From Streptomyces anulatus (GTDB lineage Bacteria > Actinomycetota > Actinomycetes > Streptomycetales > Streptomycetaceae), in contig NZ_JOEZ01000003.1 of the NCBI RefSeq assembly GCF_000721175.1, positions 372,001 through 436,000 of the forward strand: 64,000 bases of DNA. The letters run 5' to 3'. Shown in pieces: positions 51,198-61,600 of this stretch. The position numbers and the translations under genes are program-made. Below the pieces are notes generated by a model. That model was not told the origin of the DNA, made no database searches, and saw only the letters and a program-made list of their open reading frames with translations. Every line of letters starts with the position of its first letter. Within the stretch, counting starts at the first letter, position 1.

Positions 51198-52618
51198 AGG
51201 TCGCCGAGCTGTCCAACCCGGTGAAGTCCAACTGGTTTGCGGATCAAGGGCTTCGGCTCGATGCCTCGCCGTATGTGGCGGGGTCGATGAAGACGAGGAA
51301 GCTGCTGGAGCAGCTGCCGAGGACGGAGCCGCTGGCGAGTCTGACGGCGGGGCACAAGGGCGGAATTTTCAGCGGGCCCATGTTCCGGCGGGTTTTCATT
51401 ACCGATCCTGAGCACAGCGTGCCGTTCATCGGCACCAAGGACATGATGGCGGCCGATTTGACCGGGCTGCCCCGGCTGCGTAAGTCGGATGCGGAATCGC
51501 CGGCCCTGTCGTATCTCCAGCTCAAGCCTGGAATGACCTTGATCTCGCGCTCGGGATTTAACGCAGGAAGGCGGGCGTACGTCCGACCCGACATGGGTGA
51601 TTACTGGGCCTCGGAGGATATTGTCAAGGTCGAGCCCGATCCGGAGAAGATCAAGTCCGGCTATCTGTACGCCTTCCTGCTCAGCAAGTTCGGTGAGTCG
51701 CTCGTGCGGGGGTCGGTGTACGGCTCGGCCGTGAAGCACATCGAGCCACATCACATCGCGGGGCTGCCGGTGCCACGATTGGGCGCGGAGCTCGAAGGCC
51801 GGATCCACGACCTGGTGGAGGAGTGTGCGCGGCTGCGTGCTGAGTTCCAGTCATCCTTGGTCAGTGCGACGGAGGACTTCTTCACGAGCGTGGATCTGCC
51901 CGAGCTAATCGATGTCCGCTGGCATCAGCAGGAGCGGGACCTCGGGTTCGAGGTTCCGAGCGTGGGGGCGACGTCTCTCCGTGCGCTGAATTTTGCCCCT
52001 AGGGCTCGCCAGTTGGCAGAGAAGCTAGCACTCGCGCCGAATGCCAGGCTTGGTGACATCTGTTCCGGCGGGCAGCTTGGATCTGGGACCCGGTTTGCCA
52101 GGGTCGAAAGTAACCCTGAGCACGGCGTCCAACTCATCGGACAGCGGCAAGGCTTCTGGTTGCGCCCCGAAGGGCGCTGGATCAGCGCTGCTCACGCTCC
52201 TGTTGGCATTTTCGCGAGCGACGAAACGATCATGATCGCCGCACAAGGCACTCTGGGTGAGAACGAAGTTTTCTGTCGGCCGCTGCTCGTAACTGGCCGC
52301 TGGCTCAAGTACGTATACACCCAGCACTTCCTCCGCGTCGTCAGTGGCGATCCCGAGATCTCCGGTGCCTACCTCTTTGCCTTCTTCCGCTCCGAGGCGG
52401 CCTTCCGCCTGCTCCGCTCTCTGAGCGCGGGCGGTAAGCAGCAGGACATCCACGAGCACCTCCGTAACGAGATTCCCGTCCCTCTCGCGCCCCCCGCCGC
52501 CCGGGCCCGCATCGCCGCCACCGTCCGCCACGCCTACAAATGCCGCGACCAAGCCGACGTCCTAGAAGACCGGGCCCTCGCGCTGCTCAACACCGCCATC
52601 GAGGAGGCCGTCGGCTAA
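51194..52618 (+). CDS. mad5: Type I-like specificity (S) subunit of the MADS-like system (474 aa)
   Basis: Two target-recognition halves can be followed: the first with VPFIGTKDMMAADLTGLP, YLYAFLLSKFGESLVRGSVY and HIEPHHIAGLPVPRLG, then a helical spacer (ALNFAPRARQLAEKLALA); the second with VQLIGQRQGFWLRPEGRWIS, GAYLFAFFRSEAAFRLLRSL, EHLRNEIPVPLAPPAAR and a C-terminal helix. This is HsdS architecture and would direct the methylase to a bipartite site. The GTG start overlaps the methylase stop by four bases (GTGA) and its stop overlaps the next start (TAATG), so the operon is tightly coupled. Symbol by analogy. Confidence 0.82.
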   Translation: MKVAELSNPVKSNWFADQGLRLDASPYVAGSMKTRKLLEQLPRTEPLASLTAGHKGGIFSGPMFRRVFITDPEHSVPFIGTKDMMAADLTGLPRLRKSDAESPALSYLQLKPGMTLISRSGFNAGRRAYVRPDMGDYWASEDIVKVEPDPEKIKSGYLYAFLLSKFGESLVRGSVYGSAVKHIEPHHIAGLPVPRLGAELEGRIHDLVEECARLRAEFQSSLVSATEDFFTSVDLPELIDVRWHQQERDLGFEVPSVGATSLRALNFAPRARQLAEKLALAPNARLGDICSGGQLGSGTRFARVESNPEHGVQLIGQRQGFWLRPEGRWISAAHAPVGIFASDETIMIAAQGTLGENEVFCRPLLVTGRWLKYVYTQHFLRVVSGDPEISGAYLFAFFRSEAAFRLLRSLSAGGKQQDIHEHLRNEIPVPLAPPAARARIAATVRHAYKCRDQADVLEDRALALLNTAIEEAVG

Positions 52619-55600
52619 TGGGTGCCAGGATCGTTGCTGTTGGGGAGGCCGTCAACGATGCCGAGCGGAGGGTGATCGCGCACCTGCGTGATCACGCCCC
52701 CGACGACTGGACGGTCCTGCACTCCGTCGAGATTCCGCACAACCGGAACGAACTGTTCGAGGTCGACCTCGTCGTGGTCACCGGGCACGCCGTGTACGTC
52801 ATCGACGTCAAGGGCACCCGAGGCCGCATCGAGGTCGACGGCGGCCGCTGGCAGCCCTCTCACCGGGCGCCGTTTCGCTCACCGCTACCGAAGCTCCGCG
52901 GGCACGCTAAGCAACTGAAGACGCTCCTGGAGACGGCTCACCGTCCATTGTCCCGGCTCTACACCGATGCGCTGGTCGTCCTGCCCGCACCCGACGCCCT
53001 GCTCGTTGACCGGACGCCCCGCCAGAACGACGCCCGTGACACCGTCACTCTCCGGGACCTGATCGGCCGGCTCGCGGACGTGAGCCGCGTACCGACCTCA
53101 ACCAACCGCTTCGACACGGACGTCTCCGCGCACCACGAGCTGATCGTGCGTGCGGTGCAGGGTTCGTCCCGGCCGCCGTCGGGCCCCCTGCGGTTCGGCA
53201 GCTGGGAAGTGGTCGAGCGGCTGAGCGAGACGGGCCCGGAGGAGGGCGATGACGTCCACCGCGAGTACCGGGCGAAGAACGCCCTTGCGGTACAGGGGTC
53301 GGGCACGGTCCGGCTCTCCGTCCGCAGGGCCGATCCGTACGCGCCGGAGACCGAGCGGCTCCAGCAGCAGAAGCGGATCGGCATCGCGTACGAGGCGCTC
53401 GGCAAGTTGCCCTCGCACCCGAACATCGTCGGGGTGCGGGACTTCTTCGCCGACGAGGACAAGGACTCCTTCGTCACCGTTTACGACGACGTTCCGGGGC
53501 ACGCCCTCGCCCTGCACCTGAACGGGGCCGCAGACCCGCTGACCGCCGACGCGAAGCTGCGAACGATCCGGCACATGCTGATGGGCCTGGCCCACGCGCA
53601 CAGCCGCCTGATCGCGCACCGCGAGCTGAACCCGTCCACCGTGCTTATCGCACAGGACGGCCGGGCGACGCTGACCGGTTTCGAGTACGCGAAGACCGCG
53701 CAGCGCCGTGCCCACACGGTGATGCGGGAGGCGTACCAGGTCGCCGACCGTGCGTATCTGGCGCCCGAGTGCCATGCCGACCCGGCGGCGATGGGCATGA
53801 AGGCGGACATCTATGCGGTCGGTGTCCTCGGGTTCCAGCTCCTTACCGGCGAGCTGCCGTTCACCTCCGCCACCGAGCAGGCTGACGCGGCAGGGCAGCT
53901 CCCGGCGCAGGCCCTCGAAGCTGCCGAGGTCCGTGTCGAACTGGCCCACTGGCTGCAGAAGTTGTGCGCGACGGGTCCGGACGACCGGCCGACCGCCGTG
54001 GAGGCACTGCGCCGCCTCGACCTGGTGATGGGAGCGCGAAGGGCTCCCGCCCGGCGTATCGGCTCCTCGGTCGCAGTTCCCCCGGCTCCTCCTGCGCTCT
54101 CCGCCGGGCAGCCCGTGCAGGACGGTGCGCGGGGCCCGGAGTTCTTCCGTGATCTGCCGGCCGACCACCAGCTCGGTACGAAGTATCTGGTGCGTCATCG
54201 TCTCGGCCGCCCAGGCTCGTTCGGTGTGGCCTATCGGGTGTACGACACGATCAGGAGTGTCGACAGGGCGGTGAAGCTGGTCCTCCGGGACCGGGACTCT
54301 GTCCTGGAGCGGCTGCGCCGCGAGGCGGGCGTCCTGGACCGGCTGCAGAACGCCCCGCACCCCAATGTGGTGTCGATGGTGGACGCGGACCGGTTGATGC
54401 CACCGGACGAGTACCCGTACTTGGTCTTCGAGTTCGTCGACGGCAAGGACGTCGCCGAGGTGATCCGTGGCGGCCGGATGGGCGCGGCGGACGTGCTGCG
54501 GCTCGCGATTGACACCGCGCGCGGGCTGCGCCACATCCATGATCGCGGGGTGTGGCACTGCGACATCAAGCCGAGCAACCTGCTGTGGACCGACGACGGC
54601 GTCAAGCTCATCGACTTCGGGATCTCGAAGACCTCCGACTCCTCCGAGGGGCACAGCTACACCAGCCCCCGCTACAGCCCGCCGGACCTGGACCAGGTGC
54701 CCGCCGACGCTTCTGGCTACACCGACCGGGACCTGTTCGGCCTCGGTGTCACGCTGTACGAGGCGCTGACCGGCGGGCAGTATCCGTGGGAGGGCGTCGG
54801 ACGGCCCTCGCCCGGTGTGCCGCCGGTGGACCCGCGCACCGCGTACAGCGGTTTCGGCGATCTGGCGCCCGGTTTCGCCGAGATCATGCTGCGCGCGATC
54901 TCCCCGTACCGGGCGGACCGGTTCTCCACCGCCGAGGAGCTGCTGCGCGCGTTGGAGGCGCTGGAATCCGCACGCGTCGCCCCTACACCGCTTCTACCAG
55001 CCGTGTCACGGTCGTCCGAGCGGTCTCAGCCGCCGCCGGCGCCACCGGCTGCCCCCAGTGTCGGTCAGGAGCCGCAAGAGCCCGAGCCGAACTCCAATCC
55101 GTTCGTGGCACACCTGCAGACGCTGTACAGCCAGAGCCGCCGCAGCAACCGCGGCACCCGCGGCCTCGATCCGCACACGATGTCCGTCTACGTCGAGACG
55201 GCCCTGGACCGGGAGCTCGTGCCCGCACTGCGGGAAGGCCGACACGCGCTGGTTGTGGTGACCGGTAACGCGGGCGATGGCAAGACGGCCTTCCTGGAGC
55301 GGTTCGAACACCAGGCGGGCGAGCTCGGTGCCGAGTTCGGTTCCCGCCGGGCGAACGGCAGCGACTTCACCCTGGCCGGGCACCGGTTCCGCACCAACCA
55401 CGATGGCAGCCAGGACGAGGGTGAGGTCAGCGGCGACGACGTACTGGACGAGTTCTTCGCACCCTTCGCCGGGGCCGACGCATCGGCATGGCAGGTCGCG
55501 GGGGAAACCCGGCTGATCGCCATTAATGAGGGCCGTCTGGTCGACTTCCTCAGCCACCACCACGACCGCTTCCCGCACCTCGCCAAGGTGGCCAACCTCG

Positions 55601-57006
55601 GCCTGGCGGGCCGTGACACCGGGCAGGCCGTCGCCGTCGTGAACCTCAACGCACGTGATGTCGCGGCTCGTCCCCTCGACGCCGACGGCGAACCGCAGGA
55701 CGGCGAATCGCTCCTGGAGCGCATGCTCGACCGGATGACGCACGATCGGTTCTGGGAGGGCTGCGAGCGCTGTGACCTGGCCGCCACCTGCTATGCCCGG
55801 CACAACGCCCAGACTTTTCAGCACCCCGCCGCGGGCCCCCAGACCGCGCGGCGGCTGCGCCGCCTCTACGAGGTGACCCAGCTGCGCGGCAGACTCCACA
55901 TCACCCTGCGCGACCTACGCTCCGCGCTCGCCTACACCCTCACCTCAGGCCGCGACTGCGCCGAGATCCACCAGCTGTACGCGGTCGGTTCCAGTCAGGA
56001 GATCCTGGACAGCTTCTACTTCTCCTCCCACCTCGGCGCCCCGGCCGCCGCCGACGGCAGTCCGCGCGAGCGGGACCGACTGCTGACCCTGCTGCGCGAG
56101 GCCGATGTGGCGGCGGTCCCGCAACCGCAGCTCGACCGTCGTCTGGACTACGCCGGGCTCCTGGAGGACCGGGCGCTGGTCGCGGTCGACGGGCGCGGCG
56201 ACCGCGATCGCGTACTGCTGCGCGGCGCGTTCGAGCAGCTCGGCCGGTCGGTCGCCGAACGCGTCTCCCAGACCGCTGCCCACCGTCATTACGTGGACGC
56301 TGCCCGCCGCTTGCTCTACTTCGAACTCCACGACGAGGACCGTGCGGAGCGGATGCTGTCGTATCCATCGGTGCTGCACTTCATGGCGCTGTTGTCCCGC
56401 GCAACGCAGACGGGCACCAAGGAGCGGGACCGGATCCTGCGGGCGCTCAACCGTGGTGAGGGACTCGTGGCCCCGGAGCGGATCGGCGACGCTCTCGCGC
56501 TGAAGGTGCGCGACGTACCCGGCGGCACCATCCGTACCTTCCGCCGCTTCCCCGCAGAAGGGTTCCGGCTCGAACCAGGTAACGCGGCGGCCTCCCCGTA
56601 CATCGAGTCGGGGCGCACCTCGCTGCGGCTGAGCTACCGGGATCCGGCCGGCAGCCAGGGCGGCACGGCCGAACTCGACATTCGGCTCGACCTGTTCGAG
56701 CTTTTCCAGCGGTTCGAGCGCGGCTACCGGCCGTCCGTGACCGACTTGCAAGGGCAGCAGCTCGCCCTCGCCGTGTTCAAGAACCGGCTGGCGGCCGTGC
56801 CGTACCAGGAGATCCTGCTCACCGCACACGGACACGACCTGCGGCGGATCCACCGCACCGAGGACTCCGTCCTGCACATGGAAGAACTGACAGCACGGTC
56901 CGGCGACGACCACAGTGGTGCGGACGGTGACGGTCCGGCTGTCGTGGGCACCGCGGCCGGCATTGAAGGGGACGTCGCGAGGGCGGAGGAGACGATATGG
57001 CGCTGA
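52618..57006 (+). CDS. mad6: NERD domain, pseudokinase, Ser/Thr kinase and P-loop ATPase protein, PglW-like (1462 aa)
   Basis: Order of domains: NERD nuclease-like domain (about 10-150; Asp50 in EVDLVVV and IDVKG 62-66). Kinase fold 1 (about 200-470), whose catalytic HRD is HRE (334-336, HRELNPST) and whose DFG is replaced by GFE, so probably inactive. Kinase fold 2 (about 520-790) with GRPGSFGVAY, AVKLV, HCDIKPSNLL (Asp649) and IDFG (Asp666), probably active. Then a P-loop ATPase (GNAGDGKT 883-890) with a Cys-cluster CERCDLAATC. PglW of the Pgl/BREX type 2 system has a related NERD-kinase layout. The ATG at 52618 overlaps the S-subunit stop. A phosphorylation-controlled switch is likely. Symbol by analogy. 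Confidence 0.85.
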   Translation: MGARIVAVGEAVNDAERRVIAHLRDHAPDDWTVLHSVEIPHNRNELFEVDLVVVTGHAVYVIDVKGTRGRIEVDGGRWQPSHRAPFRSPLPKLRGHAKQLKTLLETAHRPLSRLYTDALVVLPAPDALLVDRTPRQNDARDTVTLRDLIGRLADVSRVPTSTNRFDTDVSAHHELIVRAVQGSSRPPSGPLRFGSWEVVERLSETGPEEGDDVHREYRAKNALAVQGSGTVRLSVRRADPYAPETERLQQQKRIGIAYEALGKLPSHPNIVGVRDFFADEDKDSFVTVYDDVPGHALALHLNGAADPLTADAKLRTIRHMLMGLAHAHSRLIAHRELNPSTVLIAQDGRATLTGFEYAKTAQRRAHTVMREAYQVADRAYLAPECHADPAAMGMKADIYAVGVLGFQLLTGELPFTSATEQADAAGQLPAQALEAAEVRVELAHWLQKLCATGPDDRPTAVEALRRLDLVMGARRAPARRIGSSVAVPPAPPALSAGQPVQDGARGPEFFRDLPADHQLGTKYLVRHRLGRPGSFGVAYRVYDTIRSVDRAVKLVLRDRDSVLERLRREAGVLDRLQNAPHPNVVSMVDADRLMPPDEYPYLVFEFVDGKDVAEVIRGGRMGAADVLRLAIDTARGLRHIHDRGVWHCDIKPSNLLWTDDGVKLIDFGISKTSDSSEGHSYTSPRYSPPDLDQVPADASGYTDRDLFGLGVTLYEALTGGQYPWEGVGRPSPGVPPVDPRTAYSGFGDLAPGFAEIMLRAISPYRADRFSTAEELLRALEALESARVAPTPLLPAVSRSSERSQPPPAPPAAPSVGQEPQEPEPNSNPFVAHLQTLYSQSRRSNRGTRGLDPHTMSVYVETALDRELVPALREGRHALVVVTGNAGDGKTAFLERFEHQAGELGAEFGSRRANGSDFTLAGHRFRTNHDGSQDEGEVSGDDVLDEFFAPFAGADASAWQVAGETRLIAINEGRLVDFLSHHHDRFPHLAKVANLGLAGRDTGQAVAVVNLNARDVAARPLDADGEPQDGESLLERMLDRMTHDRFWEGCERCDLAATCYARHNAQTFQHPAAGPQTARRLRRLYEVTQLRGRLHITLRDLRSALAYTLTSGRDCAEIHQLYAVGSSQEILDSFYFSSHLGAPAAADGSPRERDRLLTLLREADVAAVPQPQLDRRLDYAGLLEDRALVAVDGRGDRDRVLLRGAFEQLGRSVAERVSQTAAHRHYVDAARRLLYFELHDEDRAERMLSYPSVLHFMALLSRATQTGTKERDRILRALNRGEGLVAPERIGDALALKVRDVPGGTIRTFRRFPAEGFRLEPGNAAASPYIESGRTSLRLSYRDPAGSQGGTAELDIRLDLFELFQRFERGYRPSVTDLQGQQLALAVFKNRLAAVPYQEILLTAHGHDLRRIHRTEDSVLHMEELTARSGDDHSGADGDGPAVVGTAAGIEGDVARAEETIWR

Positions 57007-58643
57007 GCGGTTCCCTGGGGACGTTCCACCACCCCGGCATCAGCCGGCTCGACTACAAGACGCTGGACATGGACCGTGTCCTGACCGGGCTGCTTGCGCG
57101 CCTGTGGCACCAGGGCATGCCCAGCAAGATCAACCGCTCCAACGAGCTCAAGGTCGACGTCTTTGTCAAGCTGTTCCTGGACCACCCGGAAGTCTTCGAC
57201 GGTTTCGACCGGGAGACCACCACCCGGTGGGCCTCCACCCATCTCCTCGACATGGTCAACCGGGGCAAGGCCACCGAGGCGGTGGCTGGCCCCAGGCCGC
57301 TGCACGGTCTCACCCACCGGTTCCGCAACAAGCGAAAGTCCCGCCCGTACGGGGCCGACGAGCAGCTGTACGAGATGCTCGCCACCGAGGAGGGAGCCCT
57401 GGACCAGCTCCGCGAGTTCTTCTTTTCCGACGTCGACCGCGCCACCGCGGAGATCACCCCGGGGGCGGACACCGACGTGGAGACCCAGGCGCTGCTCCAC
57501 CTGGTGGGACAGGCGGGCGGACAGATGCGGGACCGGCCCGACACCACCCGCCCCCGCACCCCCTACCCCGCCCTGTGCGCCGAACCGGCCCGCCAGCTGT
57601 GCCGGGACGTTCTGCGGCTGCTTTACCACCAGGAACACATGCCCCGGACCGTCCTCGTGGACTACCTGAAGATCCTCTTCGCTTTTCACCTGGCCCTCTA
57701 CCACCTGCGGATGATCAAGCTGCTGCCCGCCGTGATCGAGGCCGGATCGGCGCCCGCCACCTGCCGGACGGGGCACCAGGGCACGCCGACGGCGGACCGC
57801 TGCCCGCACAGCGTCCGGCTCTTCGTCGACGTCGAGGGCGTGCCCGGCACCCCGGCGGCTGCGCTCGCCGAGCGCAGCGCCGGCATTTGGTACGGGCGGA
57901 TCACGCGGTTCATCCAGGCGACCTATCAGATCAAGAAGCTCGACGAGTTCTCCGAGGACCTCGTCAAGAGCCAGAAGCTGGCCTCGCCCGTCGGCCGGAG
58001 CTACTTCACTCCGGTCGAAGTCCTAAGGCGGCTCTCCACCCATCCCAAGGAACGCGAGGCGTTCTTCCTGCAGCGCGCCACCCGCGTACGGGACGAGGAG
58101 AAGGACCTTCCCCCGGAGCTGAAGCAGATCACCCAGCTCGGGCTCAACGCCTTCGACGAGTACATCGAGATGCTGATGCACTACAAGGGCAGCTACCACC
58201 GCAGCTACTTCATCGACTGCCTCGACTCGATGTTGCTCAAGCACCGGCCCGGTGCCCTGCTCGCCCAACCGCGCGGCAGACGCGACAGCGCCGTCCGGCG
58301 ATTTGTCCTGGACGCGCGCCTGCTCGAAGTGCTCCTTCAGGTGTCGCTCCTGAGGGAGGGCGACGACGACAGCGGCAATCTGCGTACCGCCCCCATGCGC
58401 GTGGACGAGTTCCTCACTCTGCTGCGCGAACGGTACGGACTCCACATCGACCAGCTGCCGGACGGCGACGGTTTCTCCGGCGCCCACCTGGACGACCAGG
58501 CAGCACTGCGGGCCAACGCGGCGGCCTTCCTCAATCGGCTGCGCGAGATCGGCTACTACCAGGACATGTCGGATGCCTATCTGACGCAGACCATCACTCC
58601 CCGGTACGTCATCGGGGCCGCGACAACGGGGGCGACGGCCTGA
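56997..58643 (+). CDS. mad7: MADS-like system protein of unknown function (548 aa)
   Basis: No domain recognised. The protein is soluble and largely helical (MDRVLTGLLARLWHQGMPSK, LRDVL-type helices such as ILFAFHLALYHLRMIKLLPA, LNAFDEYIEMLMHYKGSYHR, RLLEVLLQVSLLREGDDD, ANAAAFLNRLREIGYYQDMS). A central segment (CRTGHQGTPTADRCPHSVRLF) has two Cys and two His that could bind a metal. It overlaps the kinase gene by 10 nt and the ATPase gene start by one base (TGATG). Its place between NERD-kinase and HerA-like ATPase is the only basis for the symbol. Confidence 0.7.
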   Translation: MALSGSLGTFHHPGISRLDYKTLDMDRVLTGLLARLWHQGMPSKINRSNELKVDVFVKLFLDHPEVFDGFDRETTTRWASTHLLDMVNRGKATEAVAGPRPLHGLTHRFRNKRKSRPYGADEQLYEMLATEEGALDQLREFFFSDVDRATAEITPGADTDVETQALLHLVGQAGGQMRDRPDTTRPRTPYPALCAEPARQLCRDVLRLLYHQEHMPRTVLVDYLKILFAFHLALYHLRMIKLLPAVIEAGSAPATCRTGHQGTPTADRCPHSVRLFVDVEGVPGTPAAALAERSAGIWYGRITRFIQATYQIKKLDEFSEDLVKSQKLASPVGRSYFTPVEVLRRLSTHPKEREAFFLQRATRVRDEEKDLPPELKQITQLGLNAFDEYIEMLMHYKGSYHRSYFIDCLDSMLLKHRPGALLAQPRGRRDSAVRRFVLDARLLEVLLQVSLLREGDDDSGNLRTAPMRVDEFLTLLRERYGLHIDQLPDGDGFSGAHLDDQAALRANAAAFLNRLREIGYYQDMSDAYLTQTITPRYVIGAATTGATA

Positions 58644-61600
58644 TGAGCAGCGCCAGCACCAGCAACGGCCTGGCGGAGCCCACCGCGAAGGACCTCCGCG
58701 AAGCCCTCGAAGGCGTCCTCGTGCCGCGCCTGGCCAAGCTGGTCGGCGAGCGGGGCGCCGGGCACTGCATGCGGGTCACCGAGGTGGAGCCCGAACTGGC
58801 GGCCGCGCTGGTCCGTCGGCTCCGGGGGGCACTCGGGCCGGCCGCCACTGTCTGTGTCCTGGGCACCGCCGACGACCTCGCTCCCGGACAGCCGCACCAC
58901 GACACCGTCGTCACCAGCACCAAACTGGTCGAGCTCCGCAACCGCACCGAAGGTGACGACGGGAACGGGAACAGCCTGCCCGGACCACTCCTCGTCTTCG
59001 TTCCCCCGGGCACGCGGGTCAGTGCCGAGGACTCCTTCGGTATCGCGACCTTCGAGGAAGTACCCCTCAGCGACGCGTACGCGCAGCTGGCCGACCACCT
59101 TCTCGATCAGGTACCGGAGCGGCTGCGGCCCGGCGTCGACGAGCTGCTCGCCGTACTCCGTGACCAGCCCGGACACCGGACGGGCGACCGTGCCATCGCC
59201 CTGTACCTGCTGACGCTCCGGACCAACGACTACCGCACCCAGGTCGCGGGGGCTGCTGTCTACCACTTCGGCCTGGTGCCCGACTTCGAGCTGTACACCG
59301 ACCCGTCGCTCGTCAAGGATCGGGCCGAGCGGAACCGCAAGCTGGTCGGCAAACTTGCCACCTCCAGCCGCTCGGAGCGCCAGCGCGTCCTCGATTTGGG
59401 TCTGACCGACGCGGACTTCGCCGGCAGGCTAGCGGGATTCGCCACCCGATGCGGCCTGGAGGACCCGGCGACATGGACCCGCCGTATCGTCGTCGACCGG
59501 GAGAACTGGTCGCTCTCCTTCGGTAACTGGCGCGTCGATGAGCGGCGTCGCGCCACCGTCTCCATCGAGGTACGCGAACTCGGTCTGCCCGCCGCCGGCG
59601 ACAACGCCGAGGAGCTACAGGCCCACCCAGCACTCGAAGCCATTGTGGGGCAGCCCTACCTGCTCGCCGGGGACAAGGGCGTCCGCGATCTGGCACCCCG
59701 GTTCACCATCGAACCGTCCCCGCTCAAGGTGGAGGGTCTCGACCGCTTCCGCGTGGAGATCGTCTCGGAGAGCGGCGGGCCGATCGGCCGAATTGCCCAC
59801 GTCACCAAGGGGACCCGAGCCAAGCCCGATTACAAGGCACCGTTGCGCCGGCTGAACAAGATCGACTGGGAGGAAGGGTGGCACTACCTCAGAATCACCC
59901 CGCTCGACGCCGCCGGTGACGCTCTCGATATCGCCCCTGGTGCGCACGGCCTGCCCGGCGGCGAGAGCGAACGCTTCTACGTCGTCCCCGAGGGAGAGGC
60001 CGAGGAGCCGCCGGAGCGCAGCGCCGGGCGCTACGACGGCATCATCCAGGCGCTGCGCTCACTGCAGTTCGACGCGCTGGCTGCCAGGGACGATCCGGCC
60101 CGTGTGAACCTGACGGACGTCCGCTGGAAGATCGCTTCAGCGCGCAGCCCCCTGCGCGTCCTCAACGCCCGCATCCACACGGCGGGAAGCGCAGAGATCC
60201 GGCTCTCCCCGCAGCTCGTACAACTCCAGCAGGACCTACTCGCCCGCCCCCAGGACACCTCCCTGCGTCGGCTCGTACTGCGCCCCGACGGCACCAGCGA
60301 GACCCCCGTTGGCCCCGAGGAGGACTTGTCCCTCGCCCTGACCGGGCGGGCTGCCGAGGCCTACGACCGCTACCTCGCTACGCGTTACGACTATTTCGCC
60401 GCCCTGTGCGGCCAGGCGGGAGACGTGGTCGATCCCGATCAGCTCCTGGTCAGCGAAGCTGTCGACTTCGAGGTGATCCGCGACGAATTGGTCGCCTACA
60501 CCGAGGCGTACGCGGAACTGGTGGAAGCCCAGTCGCTTCAGGCGGAGCGGGCCGGTGAGGGCGCCCGGGGCGCCGCGCTGGTGGGGCTGGCCCGCATCCA
60601 GCAGACCGACTGCGCGGCCGTCACCCTCACCGACGGTCTCGGCGGGCGCGACACCGTCCTGCTCATTTCCCCGACGCACCCCCTCCGCGCACTCTGGCTG
60701 GCGACCTGGTCGGCCCTAGGCCGGGACTGGGCCGCGCGCCTCGTCGGCGAGGACAAGCGACGGGTCATCGCCGCCCGCGACTCCTTCCTCCAAGCCCTCT
60801 CGCCCTTGGGCTTCCCGTTCGCCGTCCCGCGCCAGGACGGCCGACTCATGACAGCTGCGGACAACCTCACCCCGTACTGGGCCGCCTACCTGCCCAGCGA
60901 GACCGCCGACCCTCGTGGCCTGCTGGGCCGGCTCACCACAGCGCTGCACCTCCCGGCCGCCGGCCCTCGCGCTGCAGGCGCGTTGTCCGGTACGGCGATC
61001 GCCGACCGGATCGAGCGGTACCTACGCCTCCACCCGTACGTCCGCACCCTGGTCATGAACGTCGTCAACGCAGGCCGCGCGGAGATCGTCGCCGACGCCC
61101 TCCTCGAACTGCAGCGCCGTACCTCCACCCGGGACCTCACCTACGACATTCGCCTGTGCGTGTCCGACCCGGAAGCCCCCGAGTCTGGTGCGGCGCTGGG
61201 TGAACTGATCAGCACGCAGAGCCAGTTCACCTCCACCGCGGCGGAGGCGTTCCTGCACGCCGCGGAAGGCACCCGGAGCGCGAAACTTGTCTACTCCGTC
61301 CGCTCAGTGGAGGAGTTCAGCGAACCCGGAGCCGAGTTCGACGCCCATCTGACCGTGCTCATCGACGCCTTCGGCGGGGAACAGCACGGTTCCGTCATAC
61401 GCCACGACATTGCGCACGCCCCGGTCCACGGCCTGGTACAGCCGACGTCCTCCACGTACGAGGAAAACGAGCAGCAGATCGTGTGGCGGACCATGCCACG
61501 CCACGGCACCGCCCTGCCCGCCGAGGACGCGGAGGACCTTGCCACGCTCCTGAGCCGGCTGCCCGGACTCCTCGCCGGTGCCGCGGCCAACGTCGCCACC

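Noticed and set aside
49041..52618. Ordinary type I restriction-modification
   Set aside because: Methylase and S subunit are followed by a kinase and a HerA-like ATPase, and no HsdR translocase gene is seen.
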